Origin: Minisyncoccota bacterium
GTDB taxonomy: Bacteria; Patescibacteriota; Minisyncoccia; Minisyncoccales; PEYH01
Assembly: GCA_028713795.1 (NCBI GenBank)
Contig: JAQTNP010000004.1
Location: 1 to 23,067 of the forward strand
DNA length: 23,067 bases
Direction of reading: 5' to 3'
In this document: positions 6,713 to 13,083 of the stretch, piece after piece
Numbering within the stretch: the stretch's first letter is position 1
How the letters are laid out: every line of letters starts with the position of its first letter
Position numbers and translations under genes: made by a program
The notes under the pieces: generated by a model
What the model was told of the DNA's origin: nothing
Databases searched by the model: none
Seen by the model: only the letters and a program-made list of their open reading frames with translations

Positions 6713-6943
6713 TTAACCCTTGGATTTTTTAATCTTGGCGCTTTTTTCTACACGATTCCTGAATTTCTGAATTTGGCCCATAGCATCTAGAATTTTTTGT
6801 TTTCCTGTAAATACCGGATGGCAAGCAGAACACACCTCTATTTCAATATTTTCTTTTGTAGAGCCAACAGTAAATTCATTCCCGCAACTGCATTTTACTT
6901 TAGCGTTGGGATAGTATTTTGGATGAATATCTTTTTTAGCCAT
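6713..6943 (-). CDS. rpmE: 50S ribosomal protein L31 (zinc-binding type)
   Basis: A 76-aa large-subunit protein at the intersubunit bridge region. The N-terminus reads MAKKDIHPKYYPNAKVKC. Cysteines CSCGNEF and EVCSACHPVFTGKQ form the C+ zinc ribbon that distinguishes this paralogue from the zinc-free YkgM type. A short Lys-rich tail follows. The start has only a weak AAAG upstream and no true SD. It heads the minus-strand unit rpmE-prfA with a promoter at 6964-6992, back to back with the promoter for the structured RNA. Genomic pairing of rpmE with prfA is common in bacteria. Confidence 0.95.
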   Translation of the reverse strand: MAKKDIHPKYYPNAKVKCSCGNEFTVGSTKENIEIEVCSACHPVFTGKQKILDAMGQIQKFRNRVEKSAKIKKSKG

Positions 6944-6963
6944 ATCTTTACTTAATGGTTTTT

Positions 6964-6992
6964 AATATATCAGAAGAAAAACAAAAAAGCAA
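6964..6992 (-). promoter_or_regulatory. rpmE promoter
   Basis: On the minus strand TTGCTT (complement of 6992-6987), exact 17-nt spacer, TATATT (complement of 6969-6964). The predicted start lies about 15 nt upstream of the rpmE ATG. Confidence 0.6.
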
Positions 6993-6996
6993 GAGA

Positions 6997-7024
6997 TTGA
7001 CAAAAAGAGCCATTAAGGTAATGT
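6997..7024 (+). promoter_or_regulatory. Promoter of the structured RNA
   Basis: A consensus TTGACA (6997-7002), 16-nt spacer and TAATGT (7019-7024). The -10 is only moderate. It is divergent from, and almost abuts, the rpmE promoter. No ORF of credible length follows; structured RNA does. Confidence 0.55.
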
Positions 7025-7030
7025 AGGAAT

Positions 7031-7226
7031 AGGAATTTGTAGCAGAAGTGCGACAGTCATGATAGAGGCAATCTCGTAGGGGTTGTTCTCAATGCATGGA
7101 GATGGACAGAGGTAAGAGTTCCCATCATTGACTCCGCTACCGATTTAACGCTTTCGGTCTTAGACACTTCTGCTCATCTTGGCCAGTGTCTTGGAGACCT
7201 GGCCCTGTCGTTTGCCTCTTGTTTTT
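7031..7226 (+). ncRNA. Candidate structured small RNA of unknown class
   Basis: A stretch of about 195 nt, richer in GC than its surroundings and without a convincing ORF, between its own promoter and a terminal hairpin. Visible pairing: AGCAGAAGTG (7041-7050) with its exact complement at 7165-7174 (10 bp, closing about 114 nt); inside it, 7055-7063 with 7124-7133 (9 bp, one bulge); 7079-7082 with 7120-7123; a small hairpin ACCGA/TCGGT near 7139-7158; and a tight GGCCAG...CTGGCC hairpin at 7181-7204, with T-rich sequence 17 nt later. CGACAG (7051-7056) can also pair with CTGTCG (7205-7210), implying a pseudoknot or switch. The shape (long closed rod with a bubble) recalls 6S RNA, but I see no diagnostic 6S, SRP, tmRNA or RNase P sequence. 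Confidence 0.55.
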
Positions 7227-7247
7227 AACCTTCTTTTTGTATATAAT
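7219..7247 (+). promoter_or_regulatory. rpsB promoter
   Basis: TTGTTT (7219-7224), exact 17-nt spacer, perfect TATAAT (7242-7247). It lies just after the structured RNA and gives rpsB a leader of about 35 nt. Confidence 0.7.
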
Positions 7248-7289
7248 GTTTAATCTTTACATTAAGGCATTGTTTTGCTAAAAAAATAT

Positions 7290-7976
7290 ATGAATGATAA
7301 AAAAATGGAAGTAAATATTGAAGAGATGAAAAAAGCTGGAGTGTTTTTCGGACACAAAGCTTTTAAATGTCATCCCAAGATGAAGCAGTATATTATTGGG
7401 GTTAGGGGAAGCGATCATATCAATATAATTGATCTGGAAAAGACAACAGTTAAATTAAAAGAGGCCATTGATTACATTTCTTCTTTGAAAAAAGACAACA
7501 AGATAATAGTATTGGTGGGAACTTCTGCGGGGATACAAGAAATTATAAGAGATGCTGCCAAGGAATGCACTATGCCATATGTAGACAATAGATGGATTGG
7601 AGGCGCTCTCAGTAATTTTGAATCAATTAAAAAAAGAGTAGAGCATTTAAAAGAATTGGAAAGAAAAAAGCAGGCAGGGGAGTTGGAAAAATATACTAAG
7701 AAAGAACAGGCCGGATTTGATAAAGAGATTGAGGATTTGAATAAGAAATTCGGAGGGATAAAAAATATAGAAAAATTGCCTGACGCATTATTCATAATCA
7801 ATACTTCAAAAGAGAAAAATGCAATCAGGGAGGCAAAGGCAAAGAATATTCCAATTGTAGCAATTGTTGATACTGACTCAGACCCGTCGATTATTGATTA
7901 TCCGATTCCTGCCAATGATAATGCACCAAGCGCAGTCAAATACATAGTGGATAGGATAAAAGAAGCTTGTAAATAA
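7290..7976 (+). CDS. rpsB: 30S ribosomal protein S2
   Basis: A small-subunit protein near the head-body junction that helps recruit S1 in organisms that have it. From the ATG at 7290 it is 228 aa. Signature stretches: EEMKKAGVFFGHKAFKCHPKM near the start, IIDLEKT, NRWIGGALSNF, and PDALFIINT followed by IPIVAIVDTDSDPSIIDYPIPANDNA. The start is uncertain: an in-frame TTG at 7275 gives a longer form, and ATG at 7305 gives MEVNIEEM, closest to the usual S2 N-terminus. None has an SD. It leads the unit rpsB-tsf-small membrane gene; rpsB-tsf is a classic bacterial pair. A perfect TATAAT promoter is at 7242-7247. Confidence 0.95.
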   Translation: MNDKKMEVNIEEMKKAGVFFGHKAFKCHPKMKQYIIGVRGSDHINIIDLEKTTVKLKEAIDYISSLKKDNKIIVLVGTSAGIQEIIRDAAKECTMPYVDNRWIGGALSNFESIKKRVEHLKELERKKQAGELEKYTKKEQAGFDKEIEDLNKKFGGIKNIEKLPDALFIINTSKEKNAIREAKAKNIPIVAIVDTDSDPSIIDYPIPANDNAPSAVKYIVDRIKEACK

Positions 7977-7987
7977 TTTTAAATAAA

Positions 7988-8572
7988 ATGGCTGACTTAG
8001 AACAAATAAAAAAACTTAGAGAATTAACAAATGTATCTTTAGCTCAATGCAAGAAAGCATTGGAGCAGACGAATGGAGATATTGAAAAAGCTCAGGAAAT
8101 TTTAAGAAAATGGGGAGAAGATTTAGCTGGAAAAGTTTCTGGAAGAAACGCAGGGCAGGGGATTGTTGATGCATATATCCATACCAACAAAAAAATGGGA
8201 GTATTGATTGAATTAAAGTGCGAAACAGATTTTGTTGCTAGAAATGAAGATTTCAGGGCTCTTGCTCATGATCTGGCAATGCAAGTTGCTGCCATGAATC
8301 CTCTGTATGTAAAAGAGGAAGATGTTCCCAAAGAGGTTTTAGATAAAGAAAGAACTATATATCAAGAGCAATTTGCCAGCACAGGCAAACCAAAAGAGAT
8401 ATTGGATAAAATGATTGAAGGTAAATTATCTAAGTTTAAAGAGGGGATTTGTCTTTTAAAACAACCCTTGGTAAAAGACCCATCAAAAAAGGTAGAAGAT
8501 GCTATCAAGGCATGTATTGCCAAATTAGGAGAAAACATTTACGTAGAGAGATTCGTTAAAATTGAAATATGA
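7988..8572 (+). CDS. tsf: Elongation factor Ts
   Basis: The guanine nucleotide exchange factor for EF-Tu. 194 aa, the short form like Thermus EF-Ts and much shorter than the E. coli protein (one core subdomain). The N-terminal UBA-like domain contains LRELTNVSLAQCKKALEQTNGDIEKAQEILRK, including the TxxS/GxxxCKxAL pattern. The core has ELKCETDFVARNEDF, which contains the family's TDFVARN signature and contacts EF-Tu, followed by LAHDLAMQVAAMNP. The C-terminus has LLKQPLVKDPSKKV. It begins 12 nt after rpsB without an SD and ends in an ATGA overlap with the next gene. Confidence 0.96.
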   Translation: MADLEQIKKLRELTNVSLAQCKKALEQTNGDIEKAQEILRKWGEDLAGKVSGRNAGQGIVDAYIHTNKKMGVLIELKCETDFVARNEDFRALAHDLAMQVAAMNPLYVKEEDVPKEVLDKERTIYQEQFASTGKPKEILDKMIEGKLSKFKEGICLLKQPLVKDPSKKVEDAIKACIAKLGENIYVERFVKIEI

Positions 8573-8904
8573 TTATTCAATTAATTTCTCTAATCGGTAT
8601 TTTTATCGGCCTTATCGGTGCATACTATCTTGTCAAGAATAAGAATAGGGAATTGAAAGAGTTGGAAATTAATACTGTGCCCGAAGAGGCTTTTGTAAAT
8701 AAAGCGATAGAACATATCGCCCCTCATTTAAATGCTGCTAGTCTGAGAAGAATAAACCCAGCTGAATTATTGAAAAAAGTCAGGAATGGGGATTGGACTA
8801 AAAAGACATTAATGAAGACAAAGGTATTGCTTTTAAAGGGAGAAAACAAAGTAGATACTTGGCTGAAAAGAGTTTCTCATTCCAAAAAATTCGAGAAAAA
8901 ATGA
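8569..8904 (+). CDS. Membrane-anchored hypothetical protein, 111 aa
   Basis: Unrecognised. Residues about 2-23 form one transmembrane segment (IIQLISLIGIFIGLIGAYYLV), followed by a cytosolic, strongly basic region of about 88 residues with Lys-rich helices and no cysteines. The ATG overlaps the tsf stop by 4 nt (ATGA), indicating translational coupling and membership in the rpsB-tsf operon. No SD. tRNA-Thr begins 7 nt after the stop codon, so the tRNA may be processed from the same transcript. Linkage to S2 and EF-Ts hints at a ribosome- or translation-associated role at the membrane, but that is only contextual. The antisense frame at 8877-9074 is a shadow over this gene, the tRNA and the rRNA leader. 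Confidence 0.75.
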   Translation: MIIQLISLIGIFIGLIGAYYLVKNKNRELKELEINTVPEEAFVNKAIEHIAPHLNAASLRRINPAELLKKVRNGDWTKKTLMKTKVLLLKGENKVDTWLKRVSHSKKFEKK

Positions 8905-8911
8905 TAATTCT

Positions 8912-8983
8912 GCCAGCGTAGCTCAAAGGCAGAGCAACTGTTTTGTAAACAGTAGGTTGTCAGTTCGATTCTGACCGCTGGCT
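8912..8983 (+). tRNA. tRNA-Thr (anticodon TGT)
   Basis: A complete 72-nt cloverleaf. The acceptor GCCAGCG pairs with CGCTGGC, with discriminator T. The D arm has AGCTC...GAGC. The anticodon stem ACTGT/ACAGT has loop TTTGTAA, giving anticodon TGT (reads ACA and, with wobble, other Thr codons). The T arm is GTCAG-TTCGATT-CTGAC. CCA is not encoded. There is no promoter directly in front; probably processed from the rpsB operon read-through. Confidence 0.96.
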
Positions 8984-8984
8984 C

Positions 8985-9013
8985 TTGACATAGCATGGCT
9001 AAAAGAATAGAAT
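8985..9013 (+). promoter_or_regulatory. 16S rRNA promoter
   Basis: A perfect TTGACA (8985-8990), exact 17-nt spacer and TAGAAT (9008-9013, one mismatch). The -35 begins 2 nt after the tRNA-Thr discriminator. It is among the best promoter matches in the window, as expected for rRNA. Confidence 0.85.
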
Positions 9014-9155
9014 TAGGGTGCGAAAATGAAAGATTTGGAAAGAACATTGAAAACTTAACAGCAATTCGAGCCAATTAGAGGTAATTTTTTAGAGTTGTCC
9101 CTTGCCTATGCATAATAGGCACAATCAGAGTTTACCCGCCAGGGTAAATAATGAT
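9014..9155 (+). other. 16S rRNA leader with processing stem and two hairpins
   Basis: Bases 9081-9101 are complementary to 11422-11442 beyond the 16S 3' end (see separate entry). Between that stem and the mature 5' end lie two perfect 7-bp hairpins: TGCCTAT (9103-9109) with ATAGGCA (9115-9121), and TTTACCC (9131-9137) with GGGTAAA (9142-9148). I did not find a clear boxA. Confidence 0.7.
9081..9101 (+). repeat. 5' arm of the 16S processing stem
   Basis: The segment ending TTAGAGTTGTCCC matches the reverse complement of 11422-11442 across about 20 of 21 positions. The precursor would form a long duplex around the 16S, the usual RNase III-type entry point for maturation. Confidence 0.85.
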
Positions 9156-10023
9156 TTTTTTGAGAGTTTGATCCTGGCTCAGGATGAATGCTGGCGGCGT
9201 GGATAAGGCATGCAAGTCGAACGGTCTGTCGCAAGACAGATAGTGGCAAACGGGTTAGTAACACGTGGGTAACTTGCCTCGTTGATGGGTATAATCCGTC
9301 GAAAGACGGACTAATTCCCAATGGTCATTTCGCTGGAATGCGAAAATGTAAAGCATATGCAAATATGCGCAACGAGAGAGGCCTGCGTCCCATCAGCTAG
9401 AAGGTGTGGTAATGGCGCACCTTGGCTATGACGGGTAGGGGATGTGAGAGCATGTTCCCCAACAAGGGTATTGAGATACGGACCCTACTCCTACGGGAGG
9501 CAGCAGTCGATAATATTCGGCAATGGGCGAAAGCCTGACCGAGCGACGCCGCGTGAAGGACGAAGTCCTATGGGATGTAAACTTCTTTTGCAGGAGAATA
9601 ACTGCCGTCTTTTAGATGGCAGAGAAGGTACCCTGCGAATAAGGGGCTGCTAATCATGTGCCAGCAGCCGCGGTAAGACGTGAGCCCCGAGCATTATCCG
9701 AATTAATTGGGCGTAAAGCGTTCGCAGGTGGTTTGGCAAGTCTGTTGTCAAAGCCTTGAAGCTTAACTTCGAGAAGGTGACAGATACTACCAGACTAGAG
9801 GGCGTTAGAGGCTGACGGAACTCTCGGTGTAGGGGTGAAATCCGTTGATATCGAGGGGAACACCAAAAGCGAAGGCAGTCAGCTGGGGCGCTCCTGACAC
9901 TCAGGAACGAAAGCGTGGGCATAAAACGAGATTAGATACCTCGGTATTCCACGCCCTAAATGATGGATACTGGTCATTGGAAGTGTCGACCCTTTCAGTG
10001 GCGAAGCTAACGCGTTAAGTATC

Positions 10024-10065
<42 letters not shown>

Positions 10066-10207
10066 AGACGGGGGACTACACAAGCGGTGGATCATGTGGC
10101 TTAATTCGACGATAAACGAGGAACCTTACCAGGGCTTGACATACATATGAAACTCTTCAGAGATGGAGAGCCTCTCACAAGGACATATGTACAGGTGCTG
10201 CATGGTT

Positions 10208-10462
10208 GATGCTTTTTACATAAAGCATATCGACCCTTTCTGGAGTAATCCAGATTGAAAAACCAGCTCATAACGGTGAAACCCTAATTCTTCATGAATG
10301 GGTAATACCGTGGGAAGTATGAATTTATTTATACCCCGTAGAGACTTAACTTTCCACAAAGAGCGGAGAGTTTAATGGAAGAAGTGTTTCCATTACACGC
10401 TGGCCTCTTGAGATTCAAGAGGATGGTATAGTCCATACCATAAGTAATTATGGAGGTATATG
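10208..10462 (+). other. Group I self-splicing intron in 16S rRNA (ORF-less, 255 nt)
   Basis: Removing 10208-10462 restores the exon junction GCATGGTT/GTCGTCAG, equivalent to E. coli positions about 1060/1061. P1: exon GGTT plus intron GATGCT pairs with AGCAT...ATCGACC (10224-10235), giving the required U-G wobble at the 5' splice site. P2 is TCTGGA/TCCAGA. P3 is CC(A)GCTC (10263-10269) with GAGCGG. P4 is ACGGT/ACCGT, P5 is ACCC/GGGT with ATTC/GAAT above, and P6 is GTAT/ATAC within GGG/CCC. The P7 strands lie in GTAGAGACTTAAC (10338-10350) and GGTATAGTCC (10425-10434). P8 is AATGGAA/TTCCATT and P9 is CCATA/TATGG. The last base is G (omega-G). It encodes no homing endonuclease, so it is presently immobile on its own. 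Confidence 0.92.
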
Positions 10463-10788
10463 GTCGTCAGCATGTGCCTTGAGGTGCTCCCTTAAATGGG
10501 GTAACATGCGCAACCCTTGCTCTGTGTTATATTTGTCACAGAGGACTGCCAATATTTTTTGGAGGAAGGTGGGGATGACGCCAAATCAGCATGGCTCTTA
10601 CGTCCTGGGCCGCACACGTGATACAATGGCCGGTACAGCGGGTTGCTAAATCGTAAGATGGAGCTAATCCTTCAAAACCGGTCTCAGTTCGGATCGGGGT
10701 CTGAAACTCGACCCCGTGAAGCTGGAATCGCTAGTAATCGCGAATCAGCTACGTCGCGATGAATATGTTCTTAGTCCTTGTACTCACC

Positions 10789-11201
10789 TAAAAATGCGCC
10801 TGGCAGGTATATTTACTAAAGAGTTAAAATCTCTTCCTCTGCGTACCCGTGCAGAGAGTAGGTTAGAACAATCTTTTTCTGCGAAGAAAAAGGTGAAGGG
10901 TTCAATACCAAATACCAGCCCATATCAGTTTCGAGAGAAACAAAAGCTAATCGACCTATGAATGGCGGTGAGCTTAGGGAAGATTCGATGTAAAAGCTTG
11001 ATATGGGATGTTAGGAACAGTATATATATTGACCCAGGGAGATCTGATATTATTAACGAAACTTTTAATATCAGAAGTCAGCTAAGTCGTAGTATCTGTT
11101 TATACAGAGAAGGACTTTCTCTTGATAAATCAAGAGCTCGCCCGATGCGGGAAATCCGCACGTCGGGTGGGAACGTCAACTCTATGTTTCTAGAGGACAA
11201 T
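10789..11201 (+). other. Group II intron in 16S rRNA (ORF-less, about 413 nt, atypical ends)
   Basis: It interrupts the site equivalent to E. coli ACACACC/GCCCGTC (about position 1400). Domain V is diagnostic (11139-11169): lower stem CGCCCGA/TCGGGTG with a G-U in the CGC triad, two-nt bulge CG (11161-11162), upper stem TGCGG/CCGCA and a GAAA-type loop. Domain VI is at 11175-11198 (GTC..CTCTA/TAGAGGAC), then AAT to the 3' end. EBS1 candidate GGTGAG (10967-10972) is complementary to IBS1 CTCACC (10783-10788). The D1 start resembles GUGCGCC as ATGCGCC, but lies 5 nt inside the splice site. Hairpins at 11052-11083 and 11119-11136 fit D3-D4. No reverse transcriptase is encoded. The exact ends may shift by 1 nt. 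Confidence 0.85.
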
Positions 11202-11333
11202 CGCCCGTCAACTCAAGCGAGCTGGGAATAGCCCAAGCTCCGCCGCAAGGCGGAATCAAGCTAGGCTCAGTGAGAGGGAGTAAGTCGTAACAAGGCACGG
11301 CTAGGGGAACCTGGTCGTAGACTAAATCATTCT

Positions 11334-11450
11334 TTAAAATGGTTGACTGAATTGAAGATCGAGAATTCTATCTTCAATATCAACAGATGTTGATCGAGTC
11401 ATCTAATAATTCGATCATTCTGGGACAACTCTAAAAGATTATCTCAACAA
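11334..11450 (+). other. 16S rRNA trailer with processing arm
   Basis: It contains two hairpins, TTGAAGAT...ATCTTCAA (11353-11378) and ATCAACA-GA-TGTTGAT (11379-11394), and then the 3' arm 11422-11442 of the long duplex that encloses the 16S precursor. No tRNA and no 23S start are present. Confidence 0.7.
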
Positions 11451-11476
11451 ACAAAAAGCGCGAAGGCGCTTTTTGT
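11451..11476 (+). terminator. Terminator of the 16S rRNA unit (possibly bidirectional)
   Basis: ACAAAAAGCGC (11451-11461) pairs perfectly with GCGCTTTTTGT (11466-11476) around GAAG. The A run and T run make it usable from both strands, so it may also stop transcription from abiEii. Confidence 0.85.
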
Positions 11477-11496
11477 ATTACAGGGTCATTTCCGAT

Positions 11497-11517
11497 AGTA
11501 TACTGTTTTAGTATACT
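11497..11517. repeat. Palindromic pair AGTATACT
   Basis: Two copies of the self-complementary octamer AGTATACT (11497-11504 and 11510-11517), 5 nt apart, between the 16S terminator and the 3' end of abiEii. It can form a hairpin or be a protein site. No T run follows on either strand. Confidence 0.45.
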
Positions 11518-11537
11518 TAGAGAAATGAGTAAGCAAA

Positions 11538-12314
11538 TTATAATTCTAAAGATTTAATATACTCTACGAAGTTTTTGACTCTTTTACTGTCATCAGGATT
11601 GACCAAGAAAGGTTCGACATCTTTGGCTAAGAAATTAAAATCTAATTCCTGAGTTTTAGATAATAATGTATTTTTTAATTCTTTCCAGTCTTTAACCTTG
11701 AGTTTCTTTTCCAAATAATCATAATTCGGTTTGGTTAAAGGAAGGAGAAAGAGTATGTCAAAAAAATCTCTACCTTTAGTCCGTTCTCTATTTAAAGCAG
11801 CATAGATTTTTTGTGATAAAACTATATCTATTGGGGTAGTATAAATTTGAGTGAAAATATCAAATTTGTTTATAATTTTCAAATCTCTTTTATAATCAAA
11901 AAAATGCGGAACGGTATCTATTTGAATAATAACTTTCTCCTCTGCCATGGGGGACATTTTATTATCAAAGAGGATACCAGGAAGTTTTATGTAAGCTCGG
12001 TAAGCTCCCTTAAAAACATTTTTGATCTCTACCTTATACCCCCGTAATTCTAATTTATTTTTTATTTCTTCTATTAACTTTTCAAACTCCTCTTTTTTAA
12101 GATTAAAATTATTAAAATCTAGATCTTCCGAAAATCTAGCATTCTTGTATACTATGCGCAGCATAGTACCACCTAAGAACGAAAGCTTATCTCCTATTTT
12201 AGAATTAAAAATAATTTCTAGAATTACATACTGCAAATATTCTTTTAGGATGTTTCTTCTAAAAATCTTTTCATTGTCTGGGTAATATTTTGCTATTTCT
12301 GTAAGGGTAATCAT
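11538..12314 (-). CDS. abiEii: AbiEii/AbiGii family nucleotidyltransferase toxin
   Basis: The toxin half of a type IV-like AbiE toxin-antitoxin pair, 258 aa. The fold is a DNA-polymerase-beta-like nucleotidyltransferase. Motif I is FLGGTMLRI with GGT at residues 48-50, followed by RFSEDLDF (60-67) with the two metal-binding aspartates D64 and D66. A downstream acidic position in KVIIQIDTVP and the K...ALNRERTKGRDFFDILFL segment match the family's motifs III-IV. Family members are GTP-binding nucleotidyltransferases, and some modify tRNA acceptor ends; the target here is unknown. The start overlaps the antitoxin stop by 4 nt with no SD. AbiE systems were first described as phage abortive infection loci; in this lineage the pair may serve defence or maintenance. 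Confidence 0.9.
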   Translation of the reverse strand: MITLTEIAKYYPDNEKIFRRNILKEYLQYVILEIIFNSKIGDKLSFLGGTMLRIVYKNARFSEDLDFNNFNLKKEEFEKLIEEIKNKLELRGYKVEIKNVFKGAYRAYIKLPGILFDNKMSPMAEEKVIIQIDTVPHFFDYKRDLKIINKFDIFTQIYTTPIDIVLSQKIYAALNRERTKGRDFFDILFLLPLTKPNYDYLEKKLKVKDWKELKNTLLSKTQELDFNFLAKDVEPFLVNPDDSKRVKNFVEYIKSLEL

Positions 12315-12925
12315 TTTTTAATGTAAGCCAATAAATTATTAATTCTATTTGCTAAATTGTTATTTTTAAAAAGCGTAAGGTATTGATTGAGCTTTGTTGT
12401 ATCCAATTGCCTGCTTAATTCTTGCTTATTAATTCTTAAAGAATCAAAATCTTTATTGTTCCTTATTTCTGGATGAAGATAGAAATAATCTAATATGGCC
12501 TTTTCTATCTCGGCAATCAGATAACTATTATTAGTGTTTTCCTTTAAGACGTATCCAAACATCAGGCGTGGTTTTATATATTTATACATGAAGGTGCCTA
12601 TGATAGTTTTGAATTGATTTGATCTCCTGGATGATACAGAAGTGATTGCATATGTTGCTTCTGGTATTAAGTTATACATAGATAAGGCCATTTCCAGAGA
12701 TATATATGATGGCTGGTAAATCTTATTTGATATAACAAATAGTCTCTCTTGATCAATTATAGAATCTGAAAAGATATAAAAACCCTGACGTATTTTCTTG
12801 ATATAACCCTTTTTCTGCCATTCGCTTAACCGCTGATCGTGGAAGCCCGGATCTATTTTTCCAATATCTGTTTTGGTAAAGATGGGAAAACTATTAAGTT
12901 GTGTTTTGAGGTCAAAAAATTGCAT
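12311..12925 (-). CDS. abiEi: AbiEi-family antitoxin / transcriptional repressor
   Basis: The antitoxin half, 204 aa. The N-terminal region about 1-60 looks like a winged helix (FTKTDIGKIDPGFHDQRLSEWQKKGYIKKIRQGFYIF; the strand-turn GFYIF is typical of AbiEi wings). The rest matches the AbiEi C-terminal region with SLEMALSMYNLIPEATYAITSVSSRRSNQF and the later EIEKAILDYFYLHP stretch, which resembles the EKAlld.ly pattern of the family. It is transcribed first, with the toxin overlapping by 4 nt, the standard order for AbiE. Upstream lies a consensus promoter and a 15-nt inverted repeat that probably serves autorepression, known for the family. No SD at the ATG. Confidence 0.88.
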   Translation of the reverse strand: MQFFDLKTQLNSFPIFTKTDIGKIDPGFHDQRLSEWQKKGYIKKIRQGFYIFSDSIIDQERLFVISNKIYQPSYISLEMALSMYNLIPEATYAITSVSSRRSNQFKTIIGTFMYKYIKPRLMFGYVLKENTNNSYLIAEIEKAILDYFYLHPEIRNNKDFDSLRINKQELSRQLDTTKLNQYLTLFKNNNLANRINNLLAYIKK

Positions 12926-12927
12926 TT

Positions 12928-12994
12928 GAGCGAATTACTTCCGCTTTTTAGGAAGTAATACGCTCATTATAGCAAAAAAGAGGGACAAGTGCAA
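12928..12994 (-). promoter_or_regulatory. abiE promoter and operator-like palindrome
   Basis: On the minus strand TTGCAC (complement of 12994-12989), exact 17-nt spacer, perfect TATAAT (complement of 12971-12966). Immediately downstream, an inverted repeat of 15 nt per arm (12928-12942 and 12951-12965, GAGCG-n-ATTACTTCC, one central mismatch, 8-nt gap) covers the transcription start and leader. It fits AbiEi autoregulation, or a hairpin in the leader. Confidence 0.7.
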
Positions 12995-12996
12995 AA

Positions 12997-13025
12997 TTAA
13001 TTCCTACCTATTTACATAATATAAT
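12997..13025 (+). promoter_or_regulatory. Promoter of the exonuclease-like gene
   Basis: TTAATT (12997-13002), exact 17-nt spacer, perfect TATAAT (13020-13025). It is divergent from the abiE promoter, with -35 elements only 2 nt apart. Confidence 0.5.
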
Positions 13026-13083
13026 AGTCGTATTAAACAAAATACCATTTTTACTTAATACTAATAAAATCTAGTTTAAATAC

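Noticed and set aside
7031..7226. tmRNA, RNase P RNA or SRP RNA identity for the structured RNA
   Set aside because: No tRNA-like ends or tag frame, no RNase P core motifs (such as GAGGAAAGTCC), and no GGAAGCAG-type SRP tetraloop region in the right setting.
7031..7226. Short antisense ORFs (for example a 36-codon GTG-initiated frame)
   Set aside because: No SD, no promoter on that strand, and strong palindromic structure accounts for the sequence better.
9106..9922. Several ORFs of 69-90 codons on both strands
   Set aside because: They lie entirely within the 16S rRNA gene and its leader; the sequence is conserved as RNA.
10716..11231. Two ORFs of 81 and 89 codons that could be read as an intron-encoded protein
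   Set aside because: They cross the exon-intron boundaries and domain V, have no reverse transcriptase or maturase motifs, and are far too short.
11451..12925. Genomic island with attachment sites around the AbiE genes
   Set aside because: No integrase, transposase or direct repeats seen; composition matches the rest of the AT-rich contig.
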